Assembly (NCBI RefSeq): GCF_042652985.1
Contig: NZ_JBHSHQ010000046.1
Span: forward strand, 1-64,000
Direction: 5' to 3'
Length of the DNA stretch: 64,000 bases
DNA from: Ruoffia tabacinasalis
Lineage (GTDB): Bacteria; Bacillota; Bacilli; Lactobacillales; Aerococcaceae
Position 1 is the first letter of the stretch; each line of letters opens with the position of its first letter. Position numbers and translations under genes: made by a program. Positions 8,704-15,621 of the stretch are shown piece by piece. Below the pieces are notes generated by a model. That model was not told the DNA's origin. It worked only from the letters and a program-made list of their open reading frames with translations, and did not search any database.

Positions 8704-9476
8704 GCGTCTCCTTTAATTAATTTCTTTTGATATATCGCTTCATCTTCGTCTTCATACACATTGAATATCACTTTTAAATCTGTCTCATGTTCACTTAAAT
8801 AATCACGAACCGTCTTAATCGCAATTTCCGCTGCTGGCTCATTCGGAAAGCCGAAGACCCCGGTTGAAATACAGCAGAAAGCAATACTTTCAAGTTGGTT
8901 CCGATCGGCCATCTCTAAACATGCTTGATATGTTTGGGTAAGTAACTTTTGATTGATTCTTGTCACTCTGCCACTGGCAGTAGGTCCAACAGTATGAATA
9001 ATATAGTTGGCTGGTAAGTGATAGGCTGGAGTCAATTTTGCTTTACCTACCGGTTCCTTCTTCCCTTGTTCAGTTATAATTTCGTGACATGCAAGTCGTA
9101 AACGAATGCCCGCCTTTGTATGAATAATATTATCAATACAATTATGATTTGGGATGAAACATCCTAACAGCTCTGAATTGGCTGCATTCACTATACTATC
9201 AACCGCTAAAGTTGTAATATCACCTTTCCAAAGATAAATATTATCTCCTTCAGCTGGCGTTAAATCTTCTAAAGTTACTGCTTCTTCTTGATTATTATTT
9301 GCTTTTAGAAAGCGGTCCTCATGTTCTAAGTACTCTTCCGAGATTGCTTTTGGTGGACGGACATTGACCAAATGACGCCATTTCTTAAAAGTATCTTCCG
9401 ATTCCTCAAGTGTAGGGGCATCATCTTCTTTTGATAAATATTGGACCATCCATTCAAGATCTGCAATTGCTTTCAT
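8700..9476 (-). CDS. Zinc-dependent macrodomain ADP-ribosyl hydrolase of the SirTM operon
   Basis: A 258-aa protein. The first 70 residues form the extra N-terminal part typical of SirTM-linked macrodomains. The macrodomain follows with GDI (85-87), NAAN (97-100), the zinc loop GCFIPNHNC (105-113) with C106, H111 and C113 as likely ligands and H119 beyond, then STGVFGFP near the C-terminus. This zinc type removes ADP-ribose from the GcvH-like protein modified by SirTM. It overlaps the sirtuin gene by 4 bases and lies 104 bases downstream of gcvH-L, with a hairpin in between. Confidence 0.92.
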   Translation of the reverse strand: MKAIADLEWMVQYLSKEDDAPTLEESEDTFKKWRHLVNVRPPKAISEEYLEHEDRFLKANNNQEEAVTLEDLTPAEGDNIYLWKGDITTLAVDSIVNAANSELLGCFIPNHNCIDNIIHTKAGIRLRLACHEIITEQGKKEPVGKAKLTPAYHLPANYIIHTVGPTASGRVTRINQKLLTQTYQACLEMADRNQLESIAFCCISTGVFGFPNEPAAEIAIKTVRDYLSEHETDLKVIFNVYEDEDEAIYQKKLIKGDA

Positions 9477-9516
9477 TGACTCGTCCTTTCAATTTTACAT
9501 TTTCCTAGATAAAGTA

Positions 9517-9558
9517 GACGCACTTAAGCAAAGGGCTTGGCCCCCACTTAAATGCGTC
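9517..9558 (-). promoter_or_regulatory. Intra-operon hairpin between gcvH-L and the macrodomain gene
   Basis: GACGCACTTAAG pairs with CTTAAATGCGTC (one A-C mismatch) around an 18-base loop. On the minus strand it is not followed by a clear T run. It may therefore be a weak terminator or an mRNA processing/stabilising element that raises gcvH-L mRNA over the two downstream genes. Confidence 0.5.
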
Positions 9559-9580
9559 CATGTATTGCTTATGCTTACGC

Positions 9581-9913
9581 TTACGCTTCTTCTAAAGCAT
9601 TGAATGCTTCTTCGTCAACGTTAGTTAATTTTACTAACCAGTTCTCATCTGCTTTCGCTGAGTTTAATAATTGAGGATTATCTTCCGCTGCTGTATTGCG
9701 TTCTACAATTGTTCCAGCAATAGGTGATGCAATCTCTAGTACTGTCTTCGATGCTTCTAAGTTTAAAATTGCATCATCCACTTCTAAGTTATCTTCTTGG
9801 TTAAATTCCACAAAACCAACGGTTCCAACATCATCTTGTAATTCTGCAGACATACTCACTGTATAGTTATCGCCATCTTTAGTAATTAATAAAAAGTTCC
9901 CAATTCTTTCCAT
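9581..9913 (-). CDS. GcvH-like lipoyl carrier protein (GcvH-L)
   Basis: A 110-aa lipoyl-domain protein, shorter than canonical GcvH (about 125-130 aa). The lipoyl lysine is K56 in NLEASKTVLEIASPIAG, the expected beta-hairpin tip. No other glycine-cleavage genes are present in the window, which fits a carrier dedicated to the SirTM system instead of glycine catabolism. In that system lipoylation is required before ADP-ribosylation by SirTM and reversal by the macrodomain. First gene of the operon, with AAAGGAG 7 bases before the ATG. Confidence 0.93.
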   Translation of the reverse strand: MERIGNFLLITKDGDNYTVSMSAELQDDVGTVGFVEFNQEDNLEVDDAILNLEASKTVLEIASPIAGTIVERNTAAEDNPQLLNSAKADENWLVKLTNVDEEAFNALEEA

Positions 9914-9972
9914 AATAATCTCCTTTATTTCAACTGATTTATACGTATAGTTTTATATTTAATCTGTATTAC

Positions 9973-10080
9973 TTTATATACAACACTGTATCATATCCAA
10001 GTTAAAACTGAAAGGGTTTTACACTCTTAAAGTAATTATCCCATGGTTTGGTTTTCCCTTAATTCAACTGTGATACAGTT
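9973..10080 (-). promoter_or_regulatory. gcvH-L promoter region with paired TGATACAGT palindromes
   Basis: A minus-strand promoter can be read as TTGGAT, 16-base spacer, TATAAA (9973-10000). Inside the spacer lies the palindrome ATACA-N4-TGTAT (9978-9991). About 75 bases upstream is a perfect AACTGT-GAT-ACAGTT palindrome (10066-10080). Both contain the 9-mer TGATACAGT, in opposite orientation (9985-9993 and 10071-10079). The arrangement looks like a two-site operator for a repressor of the SirTM operon; the regulator is unknown. Confidence 0.45.
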
Positions 10081-10110
10081 TCAGGATTCTGTTGTATTTT
10101 TATAAGAACA

Positions 10111-10154
10111 TTAAAAGCACTTCCTACACAAGTTTGCGCTAGGAAATGCTTAAA
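10111..10154 (-). terminator. Terminator of the TPR/HhH gene
   Basis: On the minus strand TTAAGCATTTCCTA pairs with TAGGAAGTGCTTTTAA around a 13-base loop, ending in a T-rich stretch. It is 11 bases past the stop. Confidence 0.7.
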
Positions 10155-10164
10155 TCATGGGTGC

Positions 10165-11328
10165 TTATTTCTTCTTGAATTTTACACCGTTTGCTTTTAA
10201 TTGTTTAATGGTTTGTGGACCAATATGCTTAATAGCTAAGAGTTCTTTTTCTGTATAAGCCGAGAAATCCTCAACTTTTACAAGTCCCATTTCTTGAAGT
10301 GTAACCGCCGCATTGTGTACGACATCTGCCAGAACGGGTATTTCTAGATAGGACTTATAAGTAAATTGATTCGTTTGTGCTCGATATTGCTTTGACGCGC
10401 CTGTAAACGAAATAACTTTCTCATTCACATTCACACGCTCATGCGGTTCTGCTGCTTCATATTCCTCCAACATCCAGTCAAACAAATACTCTGAGCTAAC
10501 TACGACAGGTAAAATATCATTTAACGCAACCGCAATAGATTCAAAGGAATTCATTTGGAAATGATCAGCTTCACCAAAACCTAAAATTAAATCCATTGGC
10601 CAAGAGTCGTCCATAAATAATTGAAAAAGATTGTCATTTGCTTCTTCTAAATCTAAGAATAAATCTTTAGCATACGTCAAATTATTAGTCAAAACTGCCA
10701 CAACAAGCAATGGAATAATCATTCGATCATCTTCACTCGCTGGGTAAGGCACTTCTGAGAACAGTTCATAGGCACTTTCGAAGTCATATGTCCGGCAATA
10801 AATCGACATAATATAATATCGTGACCCTAAACTATCCATCTCGTCAATCTCATATAAACTTTCAAAATGTTCTAATGCTTCTTCTAACAAGCCTTGTTTA
10901 AATAGAATCACCGCTAACATATACTTTAATCTTAAGTAAGGGCGTTCTTCGTAATTAAGCCAACCGACTTGACCTGTTTCTTCCCATTTATGAAATGCTT
11001 TGATTTCCAGTTTACGAATTTGTTCAATTTGTTCAACTAAAGATCCTTCAATGAGTTCTAAATGGGCGTTCCAGTTTTCTGGCCACAACTCAATCGCCTC
11101 GCGTAATAAAGCCTTGCGTTGTTTCTCATCACCGATACTCATTGAGAGTTCAAATAATTCTGCTGATTCCATTTCTGGTGTCGATTCTATCTCATTCTCA
11201 AGCTCACCATTATTATAGAATGACATAAATGTTTCAACTGCTTTTTCAATACTTTCAAATTCATCTCCATACTGGTCAATAAATTGCTGTAACGCACGAA
11301 AAATGTTATCATCGTTACCAAAAGACAT
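10165..11328 (-). CDS. TPR-like helical protein with C-terminal helix-hairpin-helix
   Basis: A 387-aa, very acidic cytosolic protein. Residues of about 60-230 look like tetratricopeptide-type helical repeats (for example WPENWNAHLELIEGSL and FKQGLLEEALEHFESLYEID). The last 60 residues differ: EMGLVKVEDFSAYTEKELLAIKHIGPQTIKQLKANG resembles the helix-hairpin-helix module of the RNA polymerase alpha C-terminal domain. The start at 11328 is favoured because GAGGTGAG precedes it at the right distance; the ATG at 11337 contains that site. No family name is known to me. It is monocistronic and divergent from the Nudix gene. Confidence 0.75.
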   Translation of the reverse strand: MSFGNDDNIFRALQQFIDQYGDEFESIEKAVETFMSFYNNGELENEIESTPEMESAELFELSMSIGDEKQRKALLREAIELWPENWNAHLELIEGSLVEQIEQIRKLEIKAFHKWEETGQVGWLNYEERPYLRLKYMLAVILFKQGLLEEALEHFESLYEIDEMDSLGSRYYIMSIYCRTYDFESAYELFSEVPYPASEDDRMIIPLLVVAVLTNNLTYAKDLFLDLEEANDNLFQLFMDDSWPMDLILGFGEADHFQMNSFESIAVALNDILPVVVSSEYLFDWMLEEYEAAEPHERVNVNEKVISFTGASKQYRAQTNQFTYKSYLEIPVLADVVHNAAVTLQEMGLVKVEDFSAYTEKELLAIKHIGPQTIKQLKANGVKFKKK

Positions 11329-11417
11329 AACTCTCACCTCATTTCAGATATTAGTTATAGTATACCGTTAATCGCATCATTTTAACAATATTTTAGAGAG
11401 AGTAAAAGGAGAGAAAT

Positions 11418-12041
11418 ATGAAGAAAATTCGACAGATTATCCAACAGTATGATGCTAAAGCACTAGGTGTTCAAAGAGGTTATGCCGTTTTACTCCCGCT
11501 AATAAAAGTGAAGAATGAATGGCATGTGTTGTATGAAGTTCGCAGTAAACATATCTCACAACCAGGTGAAACTTCTTTCCCTGGGGGACGCATTGAAACG
11601 GATGAATCACCTGAAGAAGCCGCTGTTCGTGAAACGATGGAGGAGTTAAATATCCGACGTGAGAACATTACCCTCTATGGGGAAATCGATTATATTATTG
11701 CTGCCAATCGAATTATTTATTGTTACGTTGGAGAAATTACTGGTGTGGCCTTTGAAGATATTTATCCAAATATTGAAGTAGAAAGATTGTTCACAATTCC
11801 TTTAGACCAGTTAATGGAAAACAAACCCACTTTTTATCAATTGAGTTTTGAGTATACACAAAATCAGGGTAAGGAAGAAAATCAGGAATTTCCATTTCAT
11901 CTAATTAAGCAAGGTGAAAAATATCCCTTTAATGAAGTCAAACAGAAAATTCCTTTTTACCATTTTCCTGATGAAGTTTTATGGGGTTTTACCGCAAATT
12001 TCACTGACCGATTTATTCAAATTATTAAAGACGGCCAATAA
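11418..12041 (+). CDS. Nudix hydrolase, CoA pyrophosphatase (YeaB/NudL) type
   Basis: A 207-aa protein with a complete Nudix box, GGRIETDESPEEAAVRETMEEL, from residue 56. It is preceded by RSKHISQPGETSFPGG, the CoA-pyrophosphatase signature of the YeaB/UPF0035 subgroup. Such enzymes cleave CoA or acyl-CoA to 4'-phosphopantetheine and 3',5'-ADP, using Mg or Mn ions. The start is preceded by AAAGGAGA. Convergent with cysE and separated by a shared terminator. Confidence 0.88.
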   Translation: MKKIRQIIQQYDAKALGVQRGYAVLLPLIKVKNEWHVLYEVRSKHISQPGETSFPGGRIETDESPEEAAVRETMEELNIRRENITLYGEIDYIIAANRIIYCYVGEITGVAFEDIYPNIEVERLFTIPLDQLMENKPTFYQLSFEYTQNQGKEENQEFPFHLIKQGEKYPFNEVKQKIPFYHFPDEVLWGFTANFTDRFIQIIKDGQ

Positions 12042-12049
12042 TGTACACA

Positions 12050-12093
12050 AAAGACGTTCAATCTCCAATAGAGAGACTGAACGTCTTTGTTTT
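12050..12093. terminator. Bidirectional terminator between Nudix and cysE genes
   Basis: AAAGACGTTCA pairs with TGAACGTCTTT around a 17-base loop, with T runs on either side. It serves both convergent genes. Confidence 0.85.
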
Positions 12094-12662
12094 TAAATTT
12101 GATATTCCCCGATACGGTTCCAATTTTTATCATGAAGAATAATACGAGCAGGCACGCCTACGGCGGTTGCATACGGTGGGACGTCTTTTAATACGACGGC
12201 ACCGGCACCAATTTTGGCGTGATGACCAACAGTAATGTTACCTAGTAAAGTCGCGTTAGCTCCAATTTCAACATCATGTTGAATTGTTGGATGGCGCTTC
12301 TTACCTTTCTCATTCCCTGTTCCACCTAAAGTCACTCCGTGGTAAAGCTTAGCCCGGTCTCCCAGAATCGCTGTCTCACCAATAACCACACCCATACCAT
12401 GATCGATAAAGATCTTCTTACCGAGCTTTGCGCCGGGATGAATTTCTATCCCTGTTTCAGTTCGAGACACTTCTGATAATTTGCGTGCTTCATAAATTTC
12501 ACCTTCTAAGTAAAGTTTATGCGCTTCTAAATGATTTTTAACTGCTTTAAAGCCTGGGTATAAGTCAGTGACTTCCTCTACGCTTGTTGCGGCAGGGTCA
12601 TTTTCATAAATGTATTGCGCGAGTTCAAGGGCTTCTTCGCTATAATTATTCTGCTTGTCCAT
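12093..12662 (-). CDS. cysE: Serine O-acetyltransferase
   Basis: A 189-aa left-handed beta-helix acetyltransferase. It makes O-acetylserine from serine and acetyl-CoA, the substrate of the cysK product. Hexapeptide repeats run from IHPGAKLGKKIFIDHGMGVVIG to the C-terminus, with the family-typical GVTLGGTGNEKGKKRHP loop and the catalytic HDVEIGANA region. Length matches short Gram-positive CysE. I start it at 12662, where the ATG overlaps the cysK stop by 17 bases and begins MDKQNNYSEE; the frame extends to 12713 inside cysK. Translational coupling with cysK is likely because no clear ribosome site precedes it. Confidence 0.92.
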   Translation of the reverse strand: MDKQNNYSEEALELAQYIYENDPAATSVEEVTDLYPGFKAVKNHLEAHKLYLEGEIYEARKLSEVSRTETGIEIHPGAKLGKKIFIDHGMGVVIGETAILGDRAKLYHGVTLGGTGNEKGKKRHPTIQHDVEIGANATLLGNITVGHHAKIGAGAVVLKDVPPYATAVGVPARIILHDKNWNRIGEYQI

Positions 12663-13566
12663 CGCCGAAAAATCCAGAAGATAAGTAGCGTTCTCCACTA
12701 TCTGGTAATACAACGACTACTTTCTTACCTTTCCCTAATTCTTTTGCTAAACGTAATGCTACTGCATAGTTCGCTCCAGAAGAAAATCCAGCTAAGATCC
12801 CTTGTGACTTCGCTAACTCAACAGCTGTATTAATCGCTTCATCGTTCGATACTGTCTCAATCTTATCAATGACAGACTGGTCAAGGATTTCTGGAATAAA
12901 GTTCGCTCCTAAACCTTGAATCTTATGCGATCCTGCTTCTCCTTTTGTTAAGATTGGTGAAGCTTCTGGCTCCACTGACCAGATAACTGTTTCTGGATTA
13001 TTTTCTTTTAACACGCGTCCTACACCTGTAATTGTTCCTCCAGTACCGATACCTGCAACGAAACCATCCACATCCGGAACATCTTCTAATACTTCACGGG
13101 CAGTTGTTTCTTCATGTGAAGTTACGTTTGCTTCGTTTTTAAATTGACCGAAGATAGGTGCGTTTTTCTCTTTAGCAATTTCTTCCGCTTTTTCTCCTGC
13201 TAAACTCATTCCACCTGAAGCTGGTGTTAATACTAATTCTGCTCCATAAGCTTGCATTAGTTTACGACGCTCAACACTCATTGAGTCTGGCATTACGATA
13301 ATTACTTTAATACCTAACGCTGCTCCAACCATTGCTAAACCAACACCTGTGTTACCACTTGTTGATTCAACGATTGTTCCACCTGGTTTTAGTTCACCTT
13401 TATCTAATAAATCTTGAATGATGTATTTTACAGGGCGGTCCTTCACTGATCCACTTGGATTATTCTTCTCAAGTTTTACATAAACATCTGCATAAGAATC
13501 ATCTAGACCGTTGATTTTCACTACGGGTGTATACCCAATTGCGTCGACAACATTTTCAAATAACAT
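12646..13566 (-). CDS. cysK: Cysteine synthase A (O-acetylserine sulfhydrylase)
   Basis: A 306-aa fold-type II PLP enzyme that makes cysteine from O-acetylserine and sulphide. K42 in NNPSGSVKDRP is the PLP lysine, the substrate loop is STSGNTG, and the phosphate-binding loop is GTGGT. Good ribosome site (AGGAGG). It is the first gene of a cysK-cysE operon with a 17-base overlap, giving both last steps of cysteine synthesis. No T-box is visible upstream; a palindrome lies in the promoter spacer instead. Confidence 0.95.
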   Translation of the reverse strand: MLFENVVDAIGYTPVVKINGLDDSYADVYVKLEKNNPSGSVKDRPVKYIIQDLLDKGELKPGGTIVESTSGNTGVGLAMVGAALGIKVIIVMPDSMSVERRKLMQAYGAELVLTPASGGMSLAGEKAEEIAKEKNAPIFGQFKNEANVTSHEETTAREVLEDVPDVDGFVAGIGTGGTITGVGRVLKENNPETVIWSVEPEASPILTKGEAGSHKIQGLGANFIPEILDQSVIDKIETVSNDEAINTAVELAKSQGILAGFSSGANYAVALRLAKELGKGKKVVVVLPDSGERYLSSGFFGDGQAE

Positions 13567-13618
13567 ATATAAATCCTCCTAATAATTTAGTTTAAATTTC
13601 AATCAAATATCTATTAGA

Positions 13619-13647
13619 ATGGTAACGTTTTAAACGCTTAAAGTCAA
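13619..13647 (-). promoter_or_regulatory. cysK promoter with palindrome in the spacer
   Basis: TTGACT (13642-13647), 17-base spacer, TACCAT (13619-13624) on the minus strand. The spacer holds CGTTTAAAACG, a palindrome placed where a repressor would block polymerase. The regulator is not identified. Confidence 0.5.
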
Positions 13648-13746
13648 CGTAACTGCTCATTAGACTTTCATTATTGACCTTTAAAAAAGCGAAGGCAGGC
13701 ATTGAGTTAAATGCAATGACGGGATAATGGGTCGCAAGTGTGAATT

Positions 13747-13810
13747 GTGTCCTTAAGATTTTTCAAGGGCTTAAAATCATAAATCGTGTCCCTGACTTTT
13801 TCTCAAGGAC
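13747..13810. repeat. Short copy of repeat family R1 (2 units)
   Basis: Two hairpin units like those at 2.5 kb: GTGTCCTTAAGATTTTTCAA..., then GTGTCCCTGACTTTTTCTCA, separated by the AAATCGT linker. This is the only R1 copy in the window between genes pointing the same way (HTHP then cysK). Confidence 0.8.
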
Positions 13811-13828
13811 ATTATCTGACCAAAAAAA

Positions 13829-13869
13829 TCCTCAACAATGTAGTTAAAATAACTACAATTATTGAGGAT
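13829..13869 (-). terminator. Terminator of the HTHP gene
   Basis: On the minus strand a long stem, CCTCAATAATTGTAGTTA with TAACTACATTGTTGAGG, is followed by ATTTTTTT. It is 12 bases past the stop. Confidence 0.9.
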
Positions 13870-13880
13870 CATACTGTCTC

Positions 13881-14108
13881 TTATTTCCAATAGTTGTTAG
13901 CTGCTGCAACTGTTTGGAAGTTAATCGCAACTACTTGCGAAGCGAATGTTAAACTGTCGGGATTATTTGCATAAATAGGACGTAATTTTTTTCTAATTTC
14001 AGCATCAGGTTGCGTCATCCCGACAGCTTTACGTGCAAGTTTCATTGCGAGGTCATACCCTTCTTCAGGTGTTTCAGTGATTAAGCTTGGTAACCATGAT
14101 TCAGTCAT
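13881..14108 (-). CDS. Hexameric tyrosine-coordinated haem protein (HTHP) homologue
   Basis: A 75-aa protein whose whole length matches what I know of the HTHP family: TESWLPSLITETPEEGYDL at the N-terminus, KTQPDAE-like MTQPDAEIRKKLRPIY in the middle, and FQTVAAANNYWK at the C-terminus. HTHP from a marine bacterium forms a ring-shaped hexamer, binds haem through a tyrosine and shows peroxidase and catalase activity. Y46 in RPIYANN is the probable haem ligand. I chose the ATG at 14108 because GGAGG lies 9 bases before it. Monocistronic, with a strong terminator and a palindrome upstream. Unexpected in a lactic-type Gram-positive, so transfer is likely. Confidence 0.8.
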   Translation of the reverse strand: MTESWLPSLITETPEEGYDLAMKLARKAVGMTQPDAEIRKKLRPIYANNPDSLTFASQVVAINFQTVAAANNYWK

Positions 14109-14167
14109 CTTTACCATCCTCCTATTGTTTGATAGTTTAAATATACCAATCATTGACTTCAAATTTA

Positions 14168-14181
14168 TTGACGTGCGTCAA
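14168..14181. promoter_or_regulatory. Palindrome upstream of the HTHP gene
   Basis: TTGACG-TG-CGTCAA is a perfect 6-2-6 palindrome 60 bases upstream of the HTHP start. Its minus-strand TTGACG could also be a -35 box, but no well-spaced -10 follows. Candidate operator for a stress or haem regulator. Confidence 0.35.
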
Positions 14182-14210
14182 GTTTTTTCCTAAAAAGTTA
14201 GCCAAAACGA

Positions 14211-14244
14211 AAAAAAGACTCACTGCACTTGGCAGTAAGTCTCT
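14211..14244 (-). terminator. Terminator of rpmE2
   Basis: On the minus strand AGACTTACTGC pairs with GCAGTGAGTCT (one G-T pair) and is followed by T6. Confidence 0.85.
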
Positions 14245-14278
14245 TGAAACGTTGTTGAAACAACGTTCATAACTATAA

Positions 14279-14545
14279 TTAGTCTTGTTTTGCGTTTTTG
14301 TCTGCAAAACCGAATTTTTTGTTGAAACGGTCCACACGTCCATCGGCTTGCGTGAATTTTTGACGTCCTGTATAGAATGGATGAGAATCTGAAGAAATCT
14401 CAACACGGATTAATGGATATGTGTTTCCATCTTCCCACTCTACTGTTTCATCTGATGTTTTTGTAGAACCTGATAAAAATTCAAAACCTGTTGATGTATC
14501 ACGGAAAACTACTTGTGAATATTCTGGATGAATTCCTGCTTTCAT
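14279..14545 (-). CDS. rpmE2: 50S ribosomal protein L31 type B
   Basis: An 88-aa bL31 of the zinc-free type B. It starts MKAGIHPEYSQVVF, lacks the CxxC zinc pairs of type A, and has SSDSHPFYTGRQKF, diagnostic of L31. The gene is the end point of the conserved rho-rpmE order, although other genes now separate it from rho. Good ribosome site (GGAAG). No Zur-like box is visible in its promoter region, so it may be the constitutive L31 here. Confidence 0.96.
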   Translation of the reverse strand: MKAGIHPEYSQVVFRDTSTGFEFLSGSTKTSDETVEWEDGNTYPLIRVEISSDSHPFYTGRQKFTQADGRVDRFNKKFGFADKNAKQD

Positions 14546-14621
14546 ATGTCTACTTCCTTTCTGCCGTGATCTATATGCTAAATCACAGTTAATTATTATG
14601 CATCTGCGTGCAACATCAGTA

Positions 14622-14650
14622 TAATACCACGATTGATATTTGATTGCAAA
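14622..14650 (-). promoter_or_regulatory. rpmE2 promoter
   Basis: TTGCAA (14645-14650), 17-base spacer, TATTAT (14622-14627) on the minus strand. Confidence 0.6.
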
Positions 14651-14756
14651 GACTTTTTTTATTTTTATTCTTTTTTATTTTTATTCTTTTTAGTCAATTT
14701 TTATTCACCTATAGTGTTGATCAACGACATATAGTACCTGATGACTGTTCAATAGT

Positions 14757-14945
14757 TTACTTCTCTTTATCTTTTTCTTTTGGGTCCCTATTGATTGAGC
14801 TAAGGGCAGCTCCAAAGGCTACGCCTAATGCAATCCCTATTCCAATATTGTCCATCATTATCCCAAAAGCAACTCCTAAGGCTATACAAATTCCCATCCA
14901 CATCCCAGTATTACCTTTGTTATCGCTCTTCTTCTGTTTACTCAT
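14757..14945 (-). CDS. Small glycine-zipper membrane protein, 62 aa
   Basis: A 62-aa protein with charged ends and a hydrophobic core. The core repeats a glycine-rich motif: GICIALGVAFG and GIGIALGVAFG, two glycine-zipper helices that probably pack as a hairpin in the membrane. An ideal ribosome site (GAGGAGG) precedes the ATG by 8 bases, which makes it real despite its size. I know no function. A longer open frame on the opposite strand (14644-15039) is its shadow. Confidence 0.75.
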   Translation of the reverse strand: MSKQKKSDNKGNTGMWMGICIALGVAFGIMMDNIGIGIALGVAFGAALSSINRDPKEKDKEK

Positions 14946-14981
14946 GATAAAGTCCTCCTCGACTTTTTCATCTCAAGCACG

Positions 14982-15383
14982 CTACATTGAGAAACCTAAC
15001 GCACCAGTTTCATTGAATTCCTTCATTCCTAGTGACTGATAAAATGCTTTCGTTGCAGGTGAATTCTCAGTAGTTAATATAATCTGCTTTGCGTATCGGA
15101 TCTCTTTTAACATCTTTTGCATTAAATACTTTCCGATTCCTTGCCATTGATAATCAGGATGGACCAAAACATCTTGAATATAAGCAATGTATACACCGTC
15201 GCCTACGACTCGAATCAAGCCAATTAGACGTTCTCCGTCCCAAGCTGTTAAGTAATGCTTGGCTCCTTCGAGTAAACTCGTTAAGTCCGGATTATCTTGT
15301 GTATAAGCGCTCCATCCGACACTTTCATATAAATGAAGCAGTGCCTCGTGGGTAATATCGACTTTCTTTTGGTATTCAATCAT
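14982..15383 (-). CDS. GNAT-family N-acetyltransferase
   Basis: A 133-aa acetyltransferase of the GNAT fold. The acetyl-CoA loop is HPDYQWQGIGKYLM (residues of about 75-88), and TTENSPATKAFYQSLGM is the typical C-terminal motif. The substrate is unknown. The ATG starts one base after the YdbC stop (TAAAATG), so the two are coupled. Third gene of an ebsC-ydbC-GNAT run on the minus strand. Confidence 0.85.
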   Translation of the reverse strand: MIEYQKKVDITHEALLHLYESVGWSAYTQDNPDLTSLLEGAKHYLTAWDGERLIGLIRVVGDGVYIAYIQDVLVHPDYQWQGIGKYLMQKMLKEIRYAKQIILTTENSPATKAFYQSLGMKEFNETGALGFSM

Positions 15384-15384
15384 T

Positions 15385-15606
15385 TTATAGATCCATCTTA
15401 TTTAATACATCGCGAAGTACTCTTAATTCTTCTTCTGTAAGAGTCAGACCTTTCCCCATTTTGTCGTAATCTGGACTCCAGTCACGTATATCAAATTTGG
15501 GTTCACGTTCATTCCAACTCACTTTTGTTAATTCTTTTGACCAGCCTTTCGCATTCTCACTTAATTGGCCGTAATGTTCTATAATTTCAAATTTAAAATC
15601 TGCCAT
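15385..15606 (-). CDS. YdbC-like PC4 single-stranded DNA-binding protein
   Basis: A 73-aa protein closely matching Lactococcus YdbC, a homodimer of the PC4/p15 fold that binds single-stranded DNA. The signature FEIIEHYGQLSENAKGW-x-KEL-x-x-VSWNEREPKFDIR-x-WSPD is intact and the length is typical. Likely roles are in replication or repair intermediates; this is inference from the family. It lies 15 bases after ebsC and one base before the GNAT start. Confidence 0.9.
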   Translation of the reverse strand: MADFKFEIIEHYGQLSENAKGWSKELTKVSWNEREPKFDIRDWSPDYDKMGKGLTLTEEELRVLRDVLNKMDL

Positions 15607-15621
15607 ACTATCTCTCCTCTA

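Noticed and set aside
13567..13880. T-box leader for cysK
   Set aside because: No GGTGG-type T-box core or antiterminator was found; only a promoter, repeat units and the HTHP terminator are present.
14644..15039. 131-aa open frame on the plus strand
   Set aside because: Low-complexity Leu/Phe-rich start, no ribosome site, and antisense to the glycine-zipper gene, which has a perfect site.
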